Source: CALREA01 sp041674865
Lineage (GTDB): Bacteria > Patescibacteriota > Gracilibacteria > UBA1369 > UBA12463
DNA length: 64,000 nt
Assembly (NCBI GenBank): GCA_041674865.1
Contig: JBAYUX010000001.1
Coordinates: forward strand, 37,167-101,166
Direction: 5' to 3'
The notes beneath the pieces were generated by a model, which was given only the letters and a program-made list of their open reading frames with translations, was not told the origin of the DNA and did no database searches. This document shows, one piece after another, positions 32,736 to 41,707 of this stretch; position 1 is the stretch's first letter, and every line of letters starts with the position of its first letter. A program made the position numbers and the translations under genes.

Positions 32736-34154
32736 CTAAAAGTTAGTTGTCTTGCCAATTCGTACTGCTAGTATCGTATCCGAGGCGCGCTCATATTTCA
32801 ACGTCATATCGATTTTTGCACTGTAATAATAGTCAACCGGTCCAGTTCCAACACCAATCTCGTCGGTTTCGAGAATGAGACTATCATCGAGTGCATTCAG
32901 CGTCGTCTTTCCAGAACCCTGAATCAAAACATTTTTCTGGATATCACTGCGGAGCTTTTCATCTACTACGCCGAAGGCCCCGTTTCCTGTTCCCTCTGTA
33001 TATACCAAAGTTCCCGCAATAGCTCTCATCGTCTCTCGTAACTTCGGAGTCAACGTACTAACTCCGTACTGTCCATAAATAGAGGCACTTTTTGGAGAAT
33101 TTCCCGAGAAAAATATATACCAGTTCTCAAGATTATCACTCGTTACTTTCACGCGCATCGCCGGACGACCATCAATCATCATATTGGCATATACAAGCTC
33201 TTTATTCGGATAAGCAGCAGCGCTCTGTGTCTTCACTTTTGCAAAAAAATCAGCAGCATCAGTACTTGTTTCCGCGACCGGAACTTTGAAGGTAATTTTC
33301 GCAGCCATCGGTGTGACAAAATCAGGATCAAGAGGGAATGCCGTATCTTTTTTCCAAACAGTCACTCGACTTCCATCCGTAACGACATCCCACGTTTTTG
33401 GCATTTTGAACGTAATTCCCAGACTTGCAGCAGAATACGTATTCCACTCAGTCGTTATATTAAACGCCGCACCTTTCGCAAGTTGCACCTGAGAAATTCG
33501 ATAAAGAATTTCTGCAGCCATACCACGATTAACAACATCATCAGGACGAAACATTCCATCACTATCGCCATCAGTCATGATAAAAAGTTTTCTCGCAGTC
33601 ATGACATATGGTATTGCCCAATGCGAAATGCTTACATCAGGTGGAAGGGTGTCATAAAGAGCCGAAACATCTTTCAGTGTTTTTGGAGCAACCGACGTGG
33701 CAAGTTGCATCGTCATAAACGCAATCTTAAGCGCTTGAACACGAGTAATGGGATCATTCGGACCAAATTTTCCATTAGCATACCCCTTCGCAAGTTCGAG
33801 TTTATTAGCCGTAAGGACGATAGTAAAAAACCAATCACTCGGAACAACATCAGAAAATGGAGACTTCATGCCGCTCACATCCGCAGACCTTCCGCTCAAC
33901 TGTATGGCCATCTTCAAAAACTCCGCACGTGTTACGGAAGTATCAGGCTTGTATGTTTGATCCGGATATCCTTTAACAACTTTTTTATCTTTGAGAAACT
34001 GTATTGCCCCTTTAAAATCATAATCAGTAGGCACATCAACAAAGGGAGAGGGGATATTTGCAATCACCTCAGCAAAAGCGCTATTCGCCACGAGGGAGAA
34101 TAAAAATACGCAAGAAACGGCCACATATGAGATTCGAAGCGAAGTCTTCATCAA
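32736..34154 (-). CDS. Secreted S-layer-homology (SLH) domain protein
   Basis: 472 residues. Signal peptide 1-28 (cleavage near AFA-EV). Three SLH repeats lie at ~35-215, each with an F-x-D-V start and a V-T-R-A-E-F/A-L-K-like helix: FVDVPTDYDF with SVTRAEFLKMAI, FSDVVPSDWF with PITRVQALKIAF, and the third ending VVNRGMAAEIL. The C-terminal ~230 residues (FKMPKTWDVV, DGRPAMRVKV) form a separate beta-rich domain of unknown role. SLH domains attach proteins to cell-wall polymers, so this is probably a surface protein. Confidence 0.9.
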   Translation of the reverse strand: MMKTSLRISYVAVSCVFLFSLVANSAFAEVIANIPSPFVDVPTDYDFKGAIQFLKDKKVVKGYPDQTYKPDTSVTRAEFLKMAIQLSGRSADVSGMKSPFSDVVPSDWFFTIVLTANKLELAKGYANGKFGPNDPITRVQALKIAFMTMQLATSVAPKTLKDVSALYDTLPPDVSISHWAIPYVMTARKLFIMTDGDSDGMFRPDDVVNRGMAAEILYRISQVQLAKGAAFNITTEWNTYSAASLGITFKMPKTWDVVTDGSRVTVWKKDTAFPLDPDFVTPMAAKITFKVPVAETSTDAADFFAKVKTQSAAAYPNKELVYANMMIDGRPAMRVKVTSDNLENWYIFFSGNSPKSASIYGQYGVSTLTPKLRETMRAIAGTLVYTEGTGNGAFGVVDEKLRSDIQKNVLIQGSGKTTLNALDDSLILETDEIGVGTGPVDYYYSAKIDMTLKYERASDTILAVRIGKTTNF

Positions 34155-34330
34155 AGCTAGTATACACCGAGGAAAGAGAGGTTAGCTATAGCTCTCATCC
34201 CAGCAAAATCAAAGCTAAAATCACAGTAAAAAAGGCAAAAAGATTGATTAAAATCAGAAAATGTGTTTTAATACATACAGCAGCAAGAAAATGCAAAGCT
34301 GACGTAGAATTATATTATTAAGAAATATAT

Positions 34331-35461
34331 ATGGGAAATACAGAGCCAGGCGTGAATGGACGCAATAACGACGCATTGCCACAATCAGGATTTGAAGTAA
34401 CAAGAGTAGCCAAACCAGGAGCGGTGCCATCGTTAGGTGACCGTCCAACATTCGCTATGGATATGGTTCTACCCCCAAGGCCTGAAAGAGGGGATTCTAT
34501 AGTATCTGCAGGTTTCTTTCTCCCTGACGATCAGCTGGGTGGTAATAGCGTAGGGACAGCAGCACGCCTTGCAGCTCAAATGCAAACCGAACCGGGCGTA
34601 AATCAGCGAGAAGATACGGGTACAGAATTTATGGATCCGCTTGAAAGCGGAAGAACAATTCGAGAGTATTCAGCGCTTTTGGCGAATCTCGATGAAAATC
34701 TGGTTGGAGACAACGTCGACCAGGTTCGAATGATTCTTAACGAACTCGACGCACATCTTCTGCTTATTCGACCAGAACAAGTCAGAAAGATTTTGGAAGC
34801 TTGTCCGCTGCTAGATAGACCAGGCGACCTCTTAAAACTGCTTGAAGAAAAATATCCAAGTAGCGCCGAAGTTCTTCCAGGTCTTTCAAGATTTCAAACA
34901 GCTATTCGAGAACTTGGAGGATCTCTCGTTTCCGTCTTTAAAAGTTCAGGATTTGAAAATGGAATAGAATCCCTTGTGGCTCTCACAAAAGGAGAATTCA
35001 AATATAAATTTATCGATTTTCGAGAATCATTACTTCGTGTCGATAATGAACAGCCGCAATTCACCGGAGAGTTGGCCTATTGGTTAAGAAAATTAACGCA
35101 GCTCGAGAAAGATGTGATTATGAAGACGTGGACCATGCCATTGCCAGTTGAAAAATTAGCTCAACACTTGTGCGGCAAATATCCACCAAAGTATCACACA
35201 TATGTTCTTCAGGTGTTTGCAGAACGACTAAGTAGCCTCTTCGCCCATTCATCAATACCGGATAATGCAAGTCCAGAGGCGTACGAAGAAGACGTTCCAC
35301 ACGGAAGATTTGTACAAGAGGTAAAAAATCTTGCTATAATTTGGAACGGAAAACTTCCGCTTCCAGCAGAGTTACCAGACATGATTGCAAGAGTCACTGA
35401 TCGCGTAAAGGGAACAGGAGTTTTTGATCCTGAAGACGTTGGAGAGCAGGGAATTGCATAG
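34331..35461 (+). CDS. Hypothetical protein, 376 residues
   Basis: Not recognised. Soluble and acidic, with a Pro/Gly-rich N-terminal ~90 residues and a helical remainder (~110-360; for example LLANLDENLVGDNVDQVRMI). The 175-base gap before it holds only AAAGCT-type words and a run of A-rich sequence. It converges on hisS, 5 bases from its end. Confidence 0.6.
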   Translation: MGNTEPGVNGRNNDALPQSGFEVTRVAKPGAVPSLGDRPTFAMDMVLPPRPERGDSIVSAGFFLPDDQLGGNSVGTAARLAAQMQTEPGVNQREDTGTEFMDPLESGRTIREYSALLANLDENLVGDNVDQVRMILNELDAHLLLIRPEQVRKILEACPLLDRPGDLLKLLEEKYPSSAEVLPGLSRFQTAIRELGGSLVSVFKSSGFENGIESLVALTKGEFKYKFIDFRESLLRVDNEQPQFTGELAYWLRKLTQLEKDVIMKTWTMPLPVEKLAQHLCGKYPPKYHTYVLQVFAERLSSLFAHSSIPDNASPEAYEEDVPHGRFVQEVKNLAIIWNGKLPLPAELPDMIARVTDRVKGTGVFDPEDVGEQGIA

Positions 35462-35466
35462 AACGT

Positions 35467-36798
35467 TTATCCGTACAAAAGTTCTCCTGGATGGTAGGTA
35501 TCGAGATTCTCTTCGCCGATCAACTGAATAAGTTTATCGACCGTCTTCTCGAATTTTACTTTTTCCTGAGTACCAAGTTTCATGTTTCGGATGATAGCAA
35601 CGCCCTCACGAACTTCCGTGAGTCCCATGATAACCGTCCATGTCGCATGGAAGTTATCAGCAATTTTGAGCTGTGCACCCATCGATCCTTTTCCAAGTGC
35701 ACCAACGGTTTTGAGTCCGCGTTCACGCATTTCCATGATGAGTGGGAGAGATTTTTTCTTAGCTTCCTTGCCGAGCTGTGCGACAAAGACGTGAACCTCA
35801 TCCTTGTGAGGAACTCGAATTTTTGCACGTTTCATGTTGGCAATAATTCGCTCGATACCCATAGAAAATCCAACGGCAGGAGTTGGAGTTCCGCCCATAA
35901 GCTCAACGAGATAGTCGTATCGTCCACCACCGCCAATAGCGTTCTGTGAGTTCATGGAAGCATCCCATAATTCGAAAACGGTCTTCGCATAATAATCGAG
36001 ACCACGAACAAGTTTTGGATTTTCAACGTATTTAATTTTGAGCTCATCGAGGAACTCTTTCAAATCAGCATGGAACGCCTTTGATTCGTCATCGAGATAC
36101 TCGCTCAATGCAGGAGCTAATTTAACAAGCGTAACACAATCTTCTTCTTTACAATCGAGAAGTCGAAGAGGATTGACGCTGAGACGACTCTGGCAATTTT
36201 CACAGAGATGTCGTTCTTTGCCGAAGTAGTAGTCCTGAAGTGAAGATACATATTTCTTTCGTGCATCTAACGTACCGATACTATTGAGCTGTAGCGTAAA
36301 GAGATCAGCAATGCCGAGGTCTTTGAGAATTTGGAAAGCGAGCTGAATAACCTGTGCATCAAGCGCAGGATCGCCCTCGCCGAGTACCTCAACACCGAAC
36401 TGCCAGAACTGACGGTATCGACCCTTCTGAGGTTGATCGAAACGGAAAAATGGCTCGATATAGTAGAGTTGAACCGGCTGAGCCAACTGACTCATATTAT
36501 TTTGAATGTATGATCGTACGACGCCAGTTGTATTTTCTGGTCGAAGCGTGAGGCTATTACCTTCAGGATCTTGAAATGTGTACATCTCTTTCGAAACGAC
36601 ATCACTCGTGTCGCCAAGTGTCTGCTTGAAAACATCCGTAAATTCAAAAATGGGAGTCGTAATACGTCGAAAACCCGCTTGTCGTAAACGATGTCGGATA
36701 ACTTTTTTGATGTAGGTGTAGTACTCGTGATCTGCCGGAAGAATATCGTGAACACCTTTTGGAGTCTGATATGGCAATGCAACAGTCTTGTCCGGCAT
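35467..36798 (-). CDS. hisS: Histidyl-tRNA synthetase
   Basis: About 443 residues from the ATG at 36798 (MPDKTVALPYQTPKGVHDIL). A longer frame to 36948 adds unrelated residues and is not preferred. Class II synthetase. Motif 1 region YTYIKKVIRHRLRQAGFRRI; motif 2 TLRPENTTGVVRSYIQN; the His-specific blocks LVRGLDYYAKTVFE and GGGRYDYL; motif 3 VGFSMGIERI; C-terminal anticodon-binding domain from ~340. Four Cys (CENC, C-x6-C) lie in a small insertion near 200, consistent with a zinc element. Confidence 0.96.
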   Translation of the reverse strand: MPDKTVALPYQTPKGVHDILPADHEYYTYIKKVIRHRLRQAGFRRITTPIFEFTDVFKQTLGDTSDVVSKEMYTFQDPEGNSLTLRPENTTGVVRSYIQNNMSQLAQPVQLYYIEPFFRFDQPQKGRYRQFWQFGVEVLGEGDPALDAQVIQLAFQILKDLGIADLFTLQLNSIGTLDARKKYVSSLQDYYFGKERHLCENCQSRLSVNPLRLLDCKEEDCVTLVKLAPALSEYLDDESKAFHADLKEFLDELKIKYVENPKLVRGLDYYAKTVFELWDASMNSQNAIGGGGRYDYLVELMGGTPTPAVGFSMGIERIIANMKRAKIRVPHKDEVHVFVAQLGKEAKKKSLPLIMEMRERGLKTVGALGKGSMGAQLKIADNFHATWTVIMGLTEVREGVAIIRNMKLGTQEKVKFEKTVDKLIQLIGEENLDTYHPGELLYG

Positions 36799-36863
36799 AA
36801 AAAGAAAAACAGAAGGTATAAACGGCCTCCAGTATAGCACGTAAAAGCCAAAAAGCAACGGTT

Positions 36864-37484
36864 TTAAGGCTGTTTTCCGATTTTCTGAGTAAACATATCG
36901 TAAACCTGGTGAGTGTGTTTGCCGATGTCGACAATAGTGTCCGTGCAAACTTGAGTGTCATTCTCGCAGGGAGTGCCCCAGTGGGTACCATCAGACGCCT
37001 GGCACAGATCTTGAGATTGTTGAATAGTAAGTGCATTGCCACTATCAGGAGGGTAGAGAATGACGCTATCAGTGTCCACATTAACCTCAGTGTAGTCTGT
37101 GGCATTATAGCCATTGGTTGCCTTGCTGTTACTAAGTGTTCCTATTCCGCAAACAATAGTTGTGTCGTGATCCTGTGTGTGGCATTCAATAAACGAACTT
37201 CCCATTTGAACAACGGGTAAATTATTGATATGAGTACCCCAGTTGAAAGTAACATCAGCTTGGATAGATTGTGCTTTTTCAGCCTTAAGGAGGGTGGTCA
37301 TAGCGTCAAGAGCGGCCTTGGCTTTCGTATGAATATTGCTACTTACTGCCTGAAGAGGAGCCGTATTTTGAGTTGTCATACAGCCCTGAGGGACGTCAGA
37401 GGTATCGCACCCCTGACCAGCAAATAAGCTAGCGGTCAAAGCTAGTCGTGAGGCTGTTCGTGAAATGGATGGGGGGATATTCAT
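36864..37484 (-). CDS. Putative lipoprotein, unknown function
   Basis: About 206 residues from the ATG at 37484. The N-terminal signal ends in a lipobox-like FAGQGC (Cys ~27). The mature protein has several cysteines (QGC, IEC, VCG, DLC, PCENDTQVC) and acidic patches, and no recognisable domain. It resembles the other Cys-rich lipoprotein at 11732 in style but I see no clear sequence relation. Confidence 0.55.
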   Translation of the reverse strand: MNIPPSISRTASRLALTASLFAGQGCDTSDVPQGCMTTQNTAPLQAVSSNIHTKAKAALDAMTTLLKAEKAQSIQADVTFNWGTHINNLPVVQMGSSFIECHTQDHDTTIVCGIGTLSNSKATNGYNATDYTEVNVDTDSVILYPPDSGNALTIQQSQDLCQASDGTHWGTPCENDTQVCTDTIVDIGKHTHQVYDMFTQKIGKQP

Positions 37485-37565
37485 GGAAAAATATCGTAAC
37501 AAAGTTGAGAAAATCGGCTAGAGGCTACCATAAAAAAGCCAAAAGACAAGGGAACTTAAGAAGTC

Positions 37566-38603
37566 TTAATCAAACGATGCTCTCGGAGCTACAAACTCAA
37601 ACGTCTCGTAACGAGTAGGATTCTTTTGGAATTCAAAATAAGCAGCCGCACCAATCATCGCAGCATTATCCGTGCAATAAGAAAGCTTCGCGGGGGTACG
37701 GAAGGAGATGTTTTTTCCGTTTATTTTATTCCAGTTTTTCAGTCCTTGTTCAATGTGTTCACGAAGGGCAGAATTGGCAGAAACGCCACCAGTAACATGG
37801 ACTTCTTTGATATCCGGATAGGTGTCGAGTGCCGTGAAAACACGAGATGAAAGTGCCTCAATGACCGCTCGCTGGAAGCTCGCGGCCGTATCCGCGAGAA
37901 ATCTCTTATCAGTAAGTCGTGATGTATTTTTTTGAAGGTGATAGAGAATCGCCGTTTTGAGTCCCGAAAAAGAGAAGTCGAGTCGTCCATCAGAGAACGA
38001 AGCCTTCGGAAAATTGAATGCATGTGGATCTCCTTTTTTCGCAGCAGCCTCAACAACGGGGCCTCCTGGGTAGCCAAGTCCAATCATGCGCGCAACTTTA
38101 TCAAATGCCTCGCCAGCCGCATCATCGGCCGTCTCACCAAGAACCTGAAACTCCATATGATCTTTGATGAGAAAGAGTTCATTGTGCCCGCCACTTACGC
38201 TGAGAGAGAGGATTGGAAACTGCGCTGACTTCTTAGAATCGAGCCAAGGCGCGTAGACGTGGCCATAAATATGTTTCACCGGAATGAGTGGTTTTTGCAT
38301 GATGAGCGCGAGGGTATTGGCAACGGAAGTGCCAATCACGAGCGCGACACCAAGTCCTGGTCCATATGTCACCGCAATCGCATCAATTTTTGCCAATGTA
38401 ATGTTCGCTTCTGCGAGAGCCTTATCAATAACGGGAATAATATTATTCACGTGCTCTCTCGCCGCCACCTCCGGCACGACGCCTCCGGTGGCATTGTGCA
38501 TCATCGCCTGCGAAGCAATCACATTCGACAAAACCTCTGTGCCATTTTTTACAACAGCAGCAGATGTTTCATCACAAGAGGATTCGATAGCAAGAATATT
38601 CAT
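37566..38603 (-). CDS. tsaD: tRNA N6-adenosine threonylcarbamoyltransferase TsaD
   Basis: About 345 residues from the ATG at 38603. The product starts MNILAIESSCDETSAAVV, the canonical family start, while a longer frame to 38654 lacks conservation. The metal-binding HIYGH motif (~105-109) is present, with GPGLGVALVIGT and SVSGGHNEL before and after it. With TsaB/TsaE/TsaC it makes t6A37 in tRNAs reading ANN codons; those partners are not in this window. Confidence 0.96.
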   Translation of the reverse strand: MNILAIESSCDETSAAVVKNGTEVLSNVIASQAMMHNATGGVVPEVAAREHVNNIIPVIDKALAEANITLAKIDAIAVTYGPGLGVALVIGTSVANTLALIMQKPLIPVKHIYGHVYAPWLDSKKSAQFPILSLSVSGGHNELFLIKDHMEFQVLGETADDAAGEAFDKVARMIGLGYPGGPVVEAAAKKGDPHAFNFPKASFSDGRLDFSFSGLKTAILYHLQKNTSRLTDKRFLADTAASFQRAVIEALSSRVFTALDTYPDIKEVHVTGGVSANSALREHIEQGLKNWNKINGKNISFRTPAKLSYCTDNAAMIGAAAYFEFQKNPTRYETFEFVAPRASFD

Positions 38604-38626
38604 AAAAATAAGTAACTCAGAAATAA

Positions 38627-39580
38627 TTATTGAAGATACGGCGGCGTAACACATCCGACGATATATGTTGGCATCCAGAACTTACTCGTGCCATCAGCAA
38701 GTGTAATCGTAGTTTGCATATCGGCATCGCCGCTATTTGGAACATCGACGATTTTTTCTGTTGCCGTAATTCCTTCACACGAAAGAGTTTTGGTAAAAAT
38801 CGTATCACTTGGTGTGCTTGTTTCATGAAGACCAAACTCCACCGTCTTCGTAACGGTCTGTTTTTTTGTATCCAATGAAACTTGAACAAGGTCAGCATAT
38901 CCACCTTTTGCAGTATTGCGCGTCTTAAGCAATGTCACGGTTTTCGGATCACGATCATGTAACTTTATCGTCGTCTCGCCAGAAATATTCATACTCTTCT
39001 CGAGATGGCTTACGATTGGCGACATCGTTTTAGTAGCGAAATTGTATTGTCGAAGATCGCATGACTGACTATCGGTACATCCACCCTGAAGATAGGTAAT
39101 CGTATCACCAGAAAGAATAAAATCATACATACTGTGTTCATCAAAGAATCCAAAAACTGGCTTGATATCAGGTATTTTTACAACATTCGTAAAACCACTT
39201 CCAATACTATATGCAGCAAGTTCGCCTTCAGCATTTACAAAATAAATACCACCATCGCGATATCCAAACGCACTCGAAAAAATACTCGGATGAATCGTCC
39301 CAAGCGGAGACTCAACGAAAGATGATTGAACCTCAACCGTAGAAAGTTTGTACTCCATCTCTCGATCAGAAGTATCAGACCGATCGTTAGCAGTAGGATT
39401 GTCATTGCGCGTTGCGAGATAAAAAGCAGAAGATGGGCCCTGCTGAGTAGCTGATGGTACTACTGGCTGCGACACAGACTTCGAGTTATATATCCAAAAG
39501 AAGATGAAAGCTATGGCAGCCCCAAGAATAACCGTTGCAGTGATGAAGATCGTACGATAACTTCGTTTTTGGAAATCCAT
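38627..39580 (-). CDS. Single-pass membrane protein with beta-propeller-like exterior
   Basis: About 317 residues from the ATG at 39580 (MDFQKRSYRT). One membrane segment lies at ~11-30 (FITATVILGAAIAFIFFWI). The rest is rich in beta-strand patterns such as GYRDGGIYFVNAEGELAAYS and FILSGDTITYLQGG, reminiscent of propeller repeats but without a firm family. Two cysteine pairs suggest an oxidising exterior location. It lies upstream of tsaD by 23 bases. Confidence 0.6.
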   Translation of the reverse strand: MDFQKRSYRTIFITATVILGAAIAFIFFWIYNSKSVSQPVVPSATQQGPSSAFYLATRNDNPTANDRSDTSDREMEYKLSTVEVQSSFVESPLGTIHPSIFSSAFGYRDGGIYFVNAEGELAAYSIGSGFTNVVKIPDIKPVFGFFDEHSMYDFILSGDTITYLQGGCTDSQSCDLRQYNFATKTMSPIVSHLEKSMNISGETTIKLHDRDPKTVTLLKTRNTAKGGYADLVQVSLDTKKQTVTKTVEFGLHETSTPSDTIFTKTLSCEGITATEKIVDVPNSGDADMQTTITLADGTSKFWMPTYIVGCVTPPYLQ

Positions 39581-39583
39581 AAG

Positions 39584-39611
39584 GTACAATAAAAAAGTAT
39601 CTGTATTGTAC
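39584..39611. promoter_or_regulatory. Face-to-face divergent promoters within an inverted repeat
   Basis: GTACAATA (39584-39591) and TATTGTAC (39604-39611) form an 8-bp inverted repeat. Each arm contains TACAAT on opposite strands, a good -10 for the plus-strand cca gene and for the minus-strand gene at 39580. The two promoters would thus share a ~30-base core and could not both be used at once. Confidence 0.45.
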
Positions 39612-39640
39612 ATTGTTCTGCTCTTGATTCACAACAGGCT

Positions 39641-41011
39641 ATGAAACCAACCGCCCTCTCCATCGTCGAAAAACTCCAGAAAAAAGGCTACCAAGCTTAC
39701 TGGGCAGGTGGTTGTGTACGCGACATGCTCCTTGGAATTACTCCAAAAGATTTCGATATTGCGACCTCTGCAAAACCGGAAGAGATCGAGGCGCTCGGCG
39801 AAGAAGGTATGTTTGATAAAACGATTCCTGTTGGAAAAAAGTTCGGTGTGGTAAGTGTGATTGTTGACGGTCACTATTTCGAAATTGCAACATTCCGATC
39901 TGATGCATCATCATCCGATGGACGTCGTCCAGACGCGATCATCTTCACCGACGCAGAAGAAGATGCACGCCGCCGCGACTTCACGATCAACGCGATGTTT
40001 TACGATCCAATAGCCGACAAAATTTACGACTACGTCGACGGTCAAAAAGATCTTGATGAAAAGCTCATCAGATTTATTGGTGATCCGGAAACTCGCATCA
40101 AGGAAGACTACCTCAGAATTCTTCGTGCAATCCGCATGAAAAATACCTTCCAGTTTCAATACCATCCGGAAACCTACAAGGCTATCAAAAAAAACGCCGA
40201 ACATGTCACGCAGATTTCTGCCGAACGTATCGCCGACGAGCTCAACAAGATGATTCTATCAAAGCATCCACGAACCGCTTTTGAAGAAATGGAAGACACA
40301 GGCGTTCTTGAGATTCTCATGCCAGAAATGGTTGCAATGAAGGGTGTCGCTCAGCCGCATCAGTATCATCACGAAGGTGACGTTTGGGAGCACGCCATGC
40401 GCTCGATCGAATCTCTAAGAACACCGAAATCTCACACGCCAGATCCAGAGGCACAAATTTCTACACATCCAATTCCATCGCTCGAGGTTCATTGGGCGAC
40501 AATCCTTCACGACATCGGAAAACCGGAAACATTTGAAGCCGCAGATGATCGAATTCGATTCGACCATCACGCCACGCGCTCATCAGAAATCGCGACAGAC
40601 ATTATGCAGCGCCTCAAGTTTTCTCGTCGCATGATCGATCATGTCGCTTGGCTCACGAAGCATCACATGATGATGGTTCAGCTCATCGACATGCCACAAC
40701 ACAAACGTCTCCAGTGGTTTCACCACCCACTCTTTCTCGAACTCATGGAGGTATTTCACGCAGACGCCGCCGGTACCAATCCTGCAGAATTCGACCTCTA
40801 TCACCAAATTCTCGACCTCTATCACAGCGATCTTCGCGACATGCCACATCCACCGGAGCCACTCCTCTCTGGCCACGACATCATGGAAATAACTAGCCTA
40901 TCAACCGGCCCTCGCATCGGCGAACTCGCGCACGCCCTCCACGAAAAACAACTCGCAAAAGAACTCACGACGAAAGAACAGGCGATCGAGTGGGTGAAGG
41001 AACAGATATAA
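39641..41011 (+). CDS. cca: CCA-adding tRNA nucleotidyltransferase with HD domain
   Basis: 456 residues, class II. Nucleotidyltransferase head: GGCVRDMLLGITPKDFDIATSA (G-G x-V-R-D and catalytic DxD). RRRDFTINAMFYDP and the IKEDYLRILRAIR RNA/nucleotide-recognition block follow. From ~225 an HD-type metal-dependent phosphohydrolase domain is present (ATILHDIGKP, RFDHHATRSSEIA), as in many bacterial CCA enzymes. The one tRNA in this window encodes its own CCA. Confidence 0.93.
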   Translation: MKPTALSIVEKLQKKGYQAYWAGGCVRDMLLGITPKDFDIATSAKPEEIEALGEEGMFDKTIPVGKKFGVVSVIVDGHYFEIATFRSDASSSDGRRPDAIIFTDAEEDARRRDFTINAMFYDPIADKIYDYVDGQKDLDEKLIRFIGDPETRIKEDYLRILRAIRMKNTFQFQYHPETYKAIKKNAEHVTQISAERIADELNKMILSKHPRTAFEEMEDTGVLEILMPEMVAMKGVAQPHQYHHEGDVWEHAMRSIESLRTPKSHTPDPEAQISTHPIPSLEVHWATILHDIGKPETFEAADDRIRFDHHATRSSEIATDIMQRLKFSRRMIDHVAWLTKHHMMMVQLIDMPQHKRLQWFHHPLFLELMEVFHADAAGTNPAEFDLYHQILDLYHSDLRDMPHPPEPLLSGHDIMEITSLSTGPRIGELAHALHEKQLAKELTTKEQAIEWVKEQI

Positions 41012-41016
41012 AAACC

Positions 41017-41062
41017 TTGAAATTACATACAATATATAGTAATATTCCACTATAAATATTAC
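41017..41062 (+). promoter_or_regulatory. Promoter and palindromic operator of the toxin-antitoxin pair
   Basis: TTGAAA (41017-41022), 17-base spacer, TAATAT (41040-41045). An inverted repeat, GTAATATT (41039-41046) with AATATTAC (41055-41062), covers the -10 and start site, as expected for autoregulation by the antitoxin or its complex. Confidence 0.6.
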
Positions 41063-41075
41063 GTAGATTTTTTAT

Positions 41076-41336
41076 ATGTCTCTGAGTGCCATTCTCAAAA
41101 AGGAAAAGATAGTTTCGATGTCAGAACTCCAGAGGAATCCGTCAAAAGCTCTTACCGGATCGATTATTCGTATTGTGAAAAACGGTAAAGAGATTGGGAT
41201 ATTTCTAAGTAAAGCTGAATTCGACGATCTCATGGAGGAGCAGGCAGATTTGAAACCAAAATTTCAGAAAGAATTAAGAAAAAGTTTAAAAAATAGCAAG
41301 AAGGGTACGCTAAAATCTCTCTCAGAGATTCTTTAA
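41076..41336 (+). CDS. Antitoxin, Phd/YefM-like
   Basis: 86 residues. The N-terminal ~55 residues (KIVSMSELQRNPSKALTGSI then IVKNGKEIGIFLSKAEFDDLME) have the Phd/YefM pattern: helix with E-L-x-x-N-P, then a strand-turn G-K-x-I-x-x-L. The basic C-terminal tail would wrap the toxin. Its stop is 8 bases from the toxin start. Confidence 0.8.
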   Translation: MSLSAILKKEKIVSMSELQRNPSKALTGSIIRIVKNGKEIGIFLSKAEFDDLMEEQADLKPKFQKELRKSLKNSKKGTLKSLSEIL

Positions 41337-41344
41337 GTACTCGC

Positions 41345-41596
41345 ATGTTCAGTTTTCTTTATTCTGAAGATTTTTTGAAGTGCCTCAAAAAACTTTCAAA
41401 TCACGCTCAAAAACAGACAAAAGAAAGATTGAGATTTTTCATAAAACAAGAAAATCCACTTTTTTACGCTAAAAAACTCAAAGGAATGCAGAATATCTAC
41501 CGATTCCGCATTGGTAGTTATCGAATAATTTTTGAACTCGAAAACGATACAATTATCCTACTGCTCATAAAGCATCGGAAAGATATATATCGTTAG
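41345..41596 (+). CDS. Toxin, RelE/ParE superfamily
   Basis: 83 residues. The order of elements is that of RelE-type endoribonucleases: two helices (FLKCLKKLSNHAQKQTKERL), then KKLKGMQNIYRFRIGSYRIIFEL, then LLLIKHRKDIYR. This includes the conserved R-x-G-x-Y-R-I and the terminal H-R-x-x-I-Y-R. It would cleave mRNA at the ribosome. It forms a pair with the antitoxin just upstream. Confidence 0.88.
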   Translation: MFSFLYSEDFLKCLKKLSNHAQKQTKERLRFFIKQENPLFYAKKLKGMQNIYRFRIGSYRIIFELENDTIILLLIKHRKDIYR

Positions 41597-41643
41597 TTTA
41601 AATTTGAAAATACAAAGCTAAACCACAAAACAAAGCCAATGAA

Positions 41644-41673
41644 TTGACAAGAAATAAAAGAAAGAGGGATAAT
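41644..41673 (+). promoter_or_regulatory. Sigma70-like promoter
   Basis: TTGACA (41644-41649), 18-base spacer, GATAAT (41668-41673), 34 bases before the ATG at 41708. Confidence 0.55.
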
Positions 41674-41707
41674 CGTTACTTAACTGCAACCCATAACCTA
41701 TCTATTT

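Noticed and set aside
33483..34103. Plus-strand 206-codon ORF
   Set aside because: It is antisense to the SLH protein, whose repeats and signal peptide are unmistakable; the antisense product has no domain.
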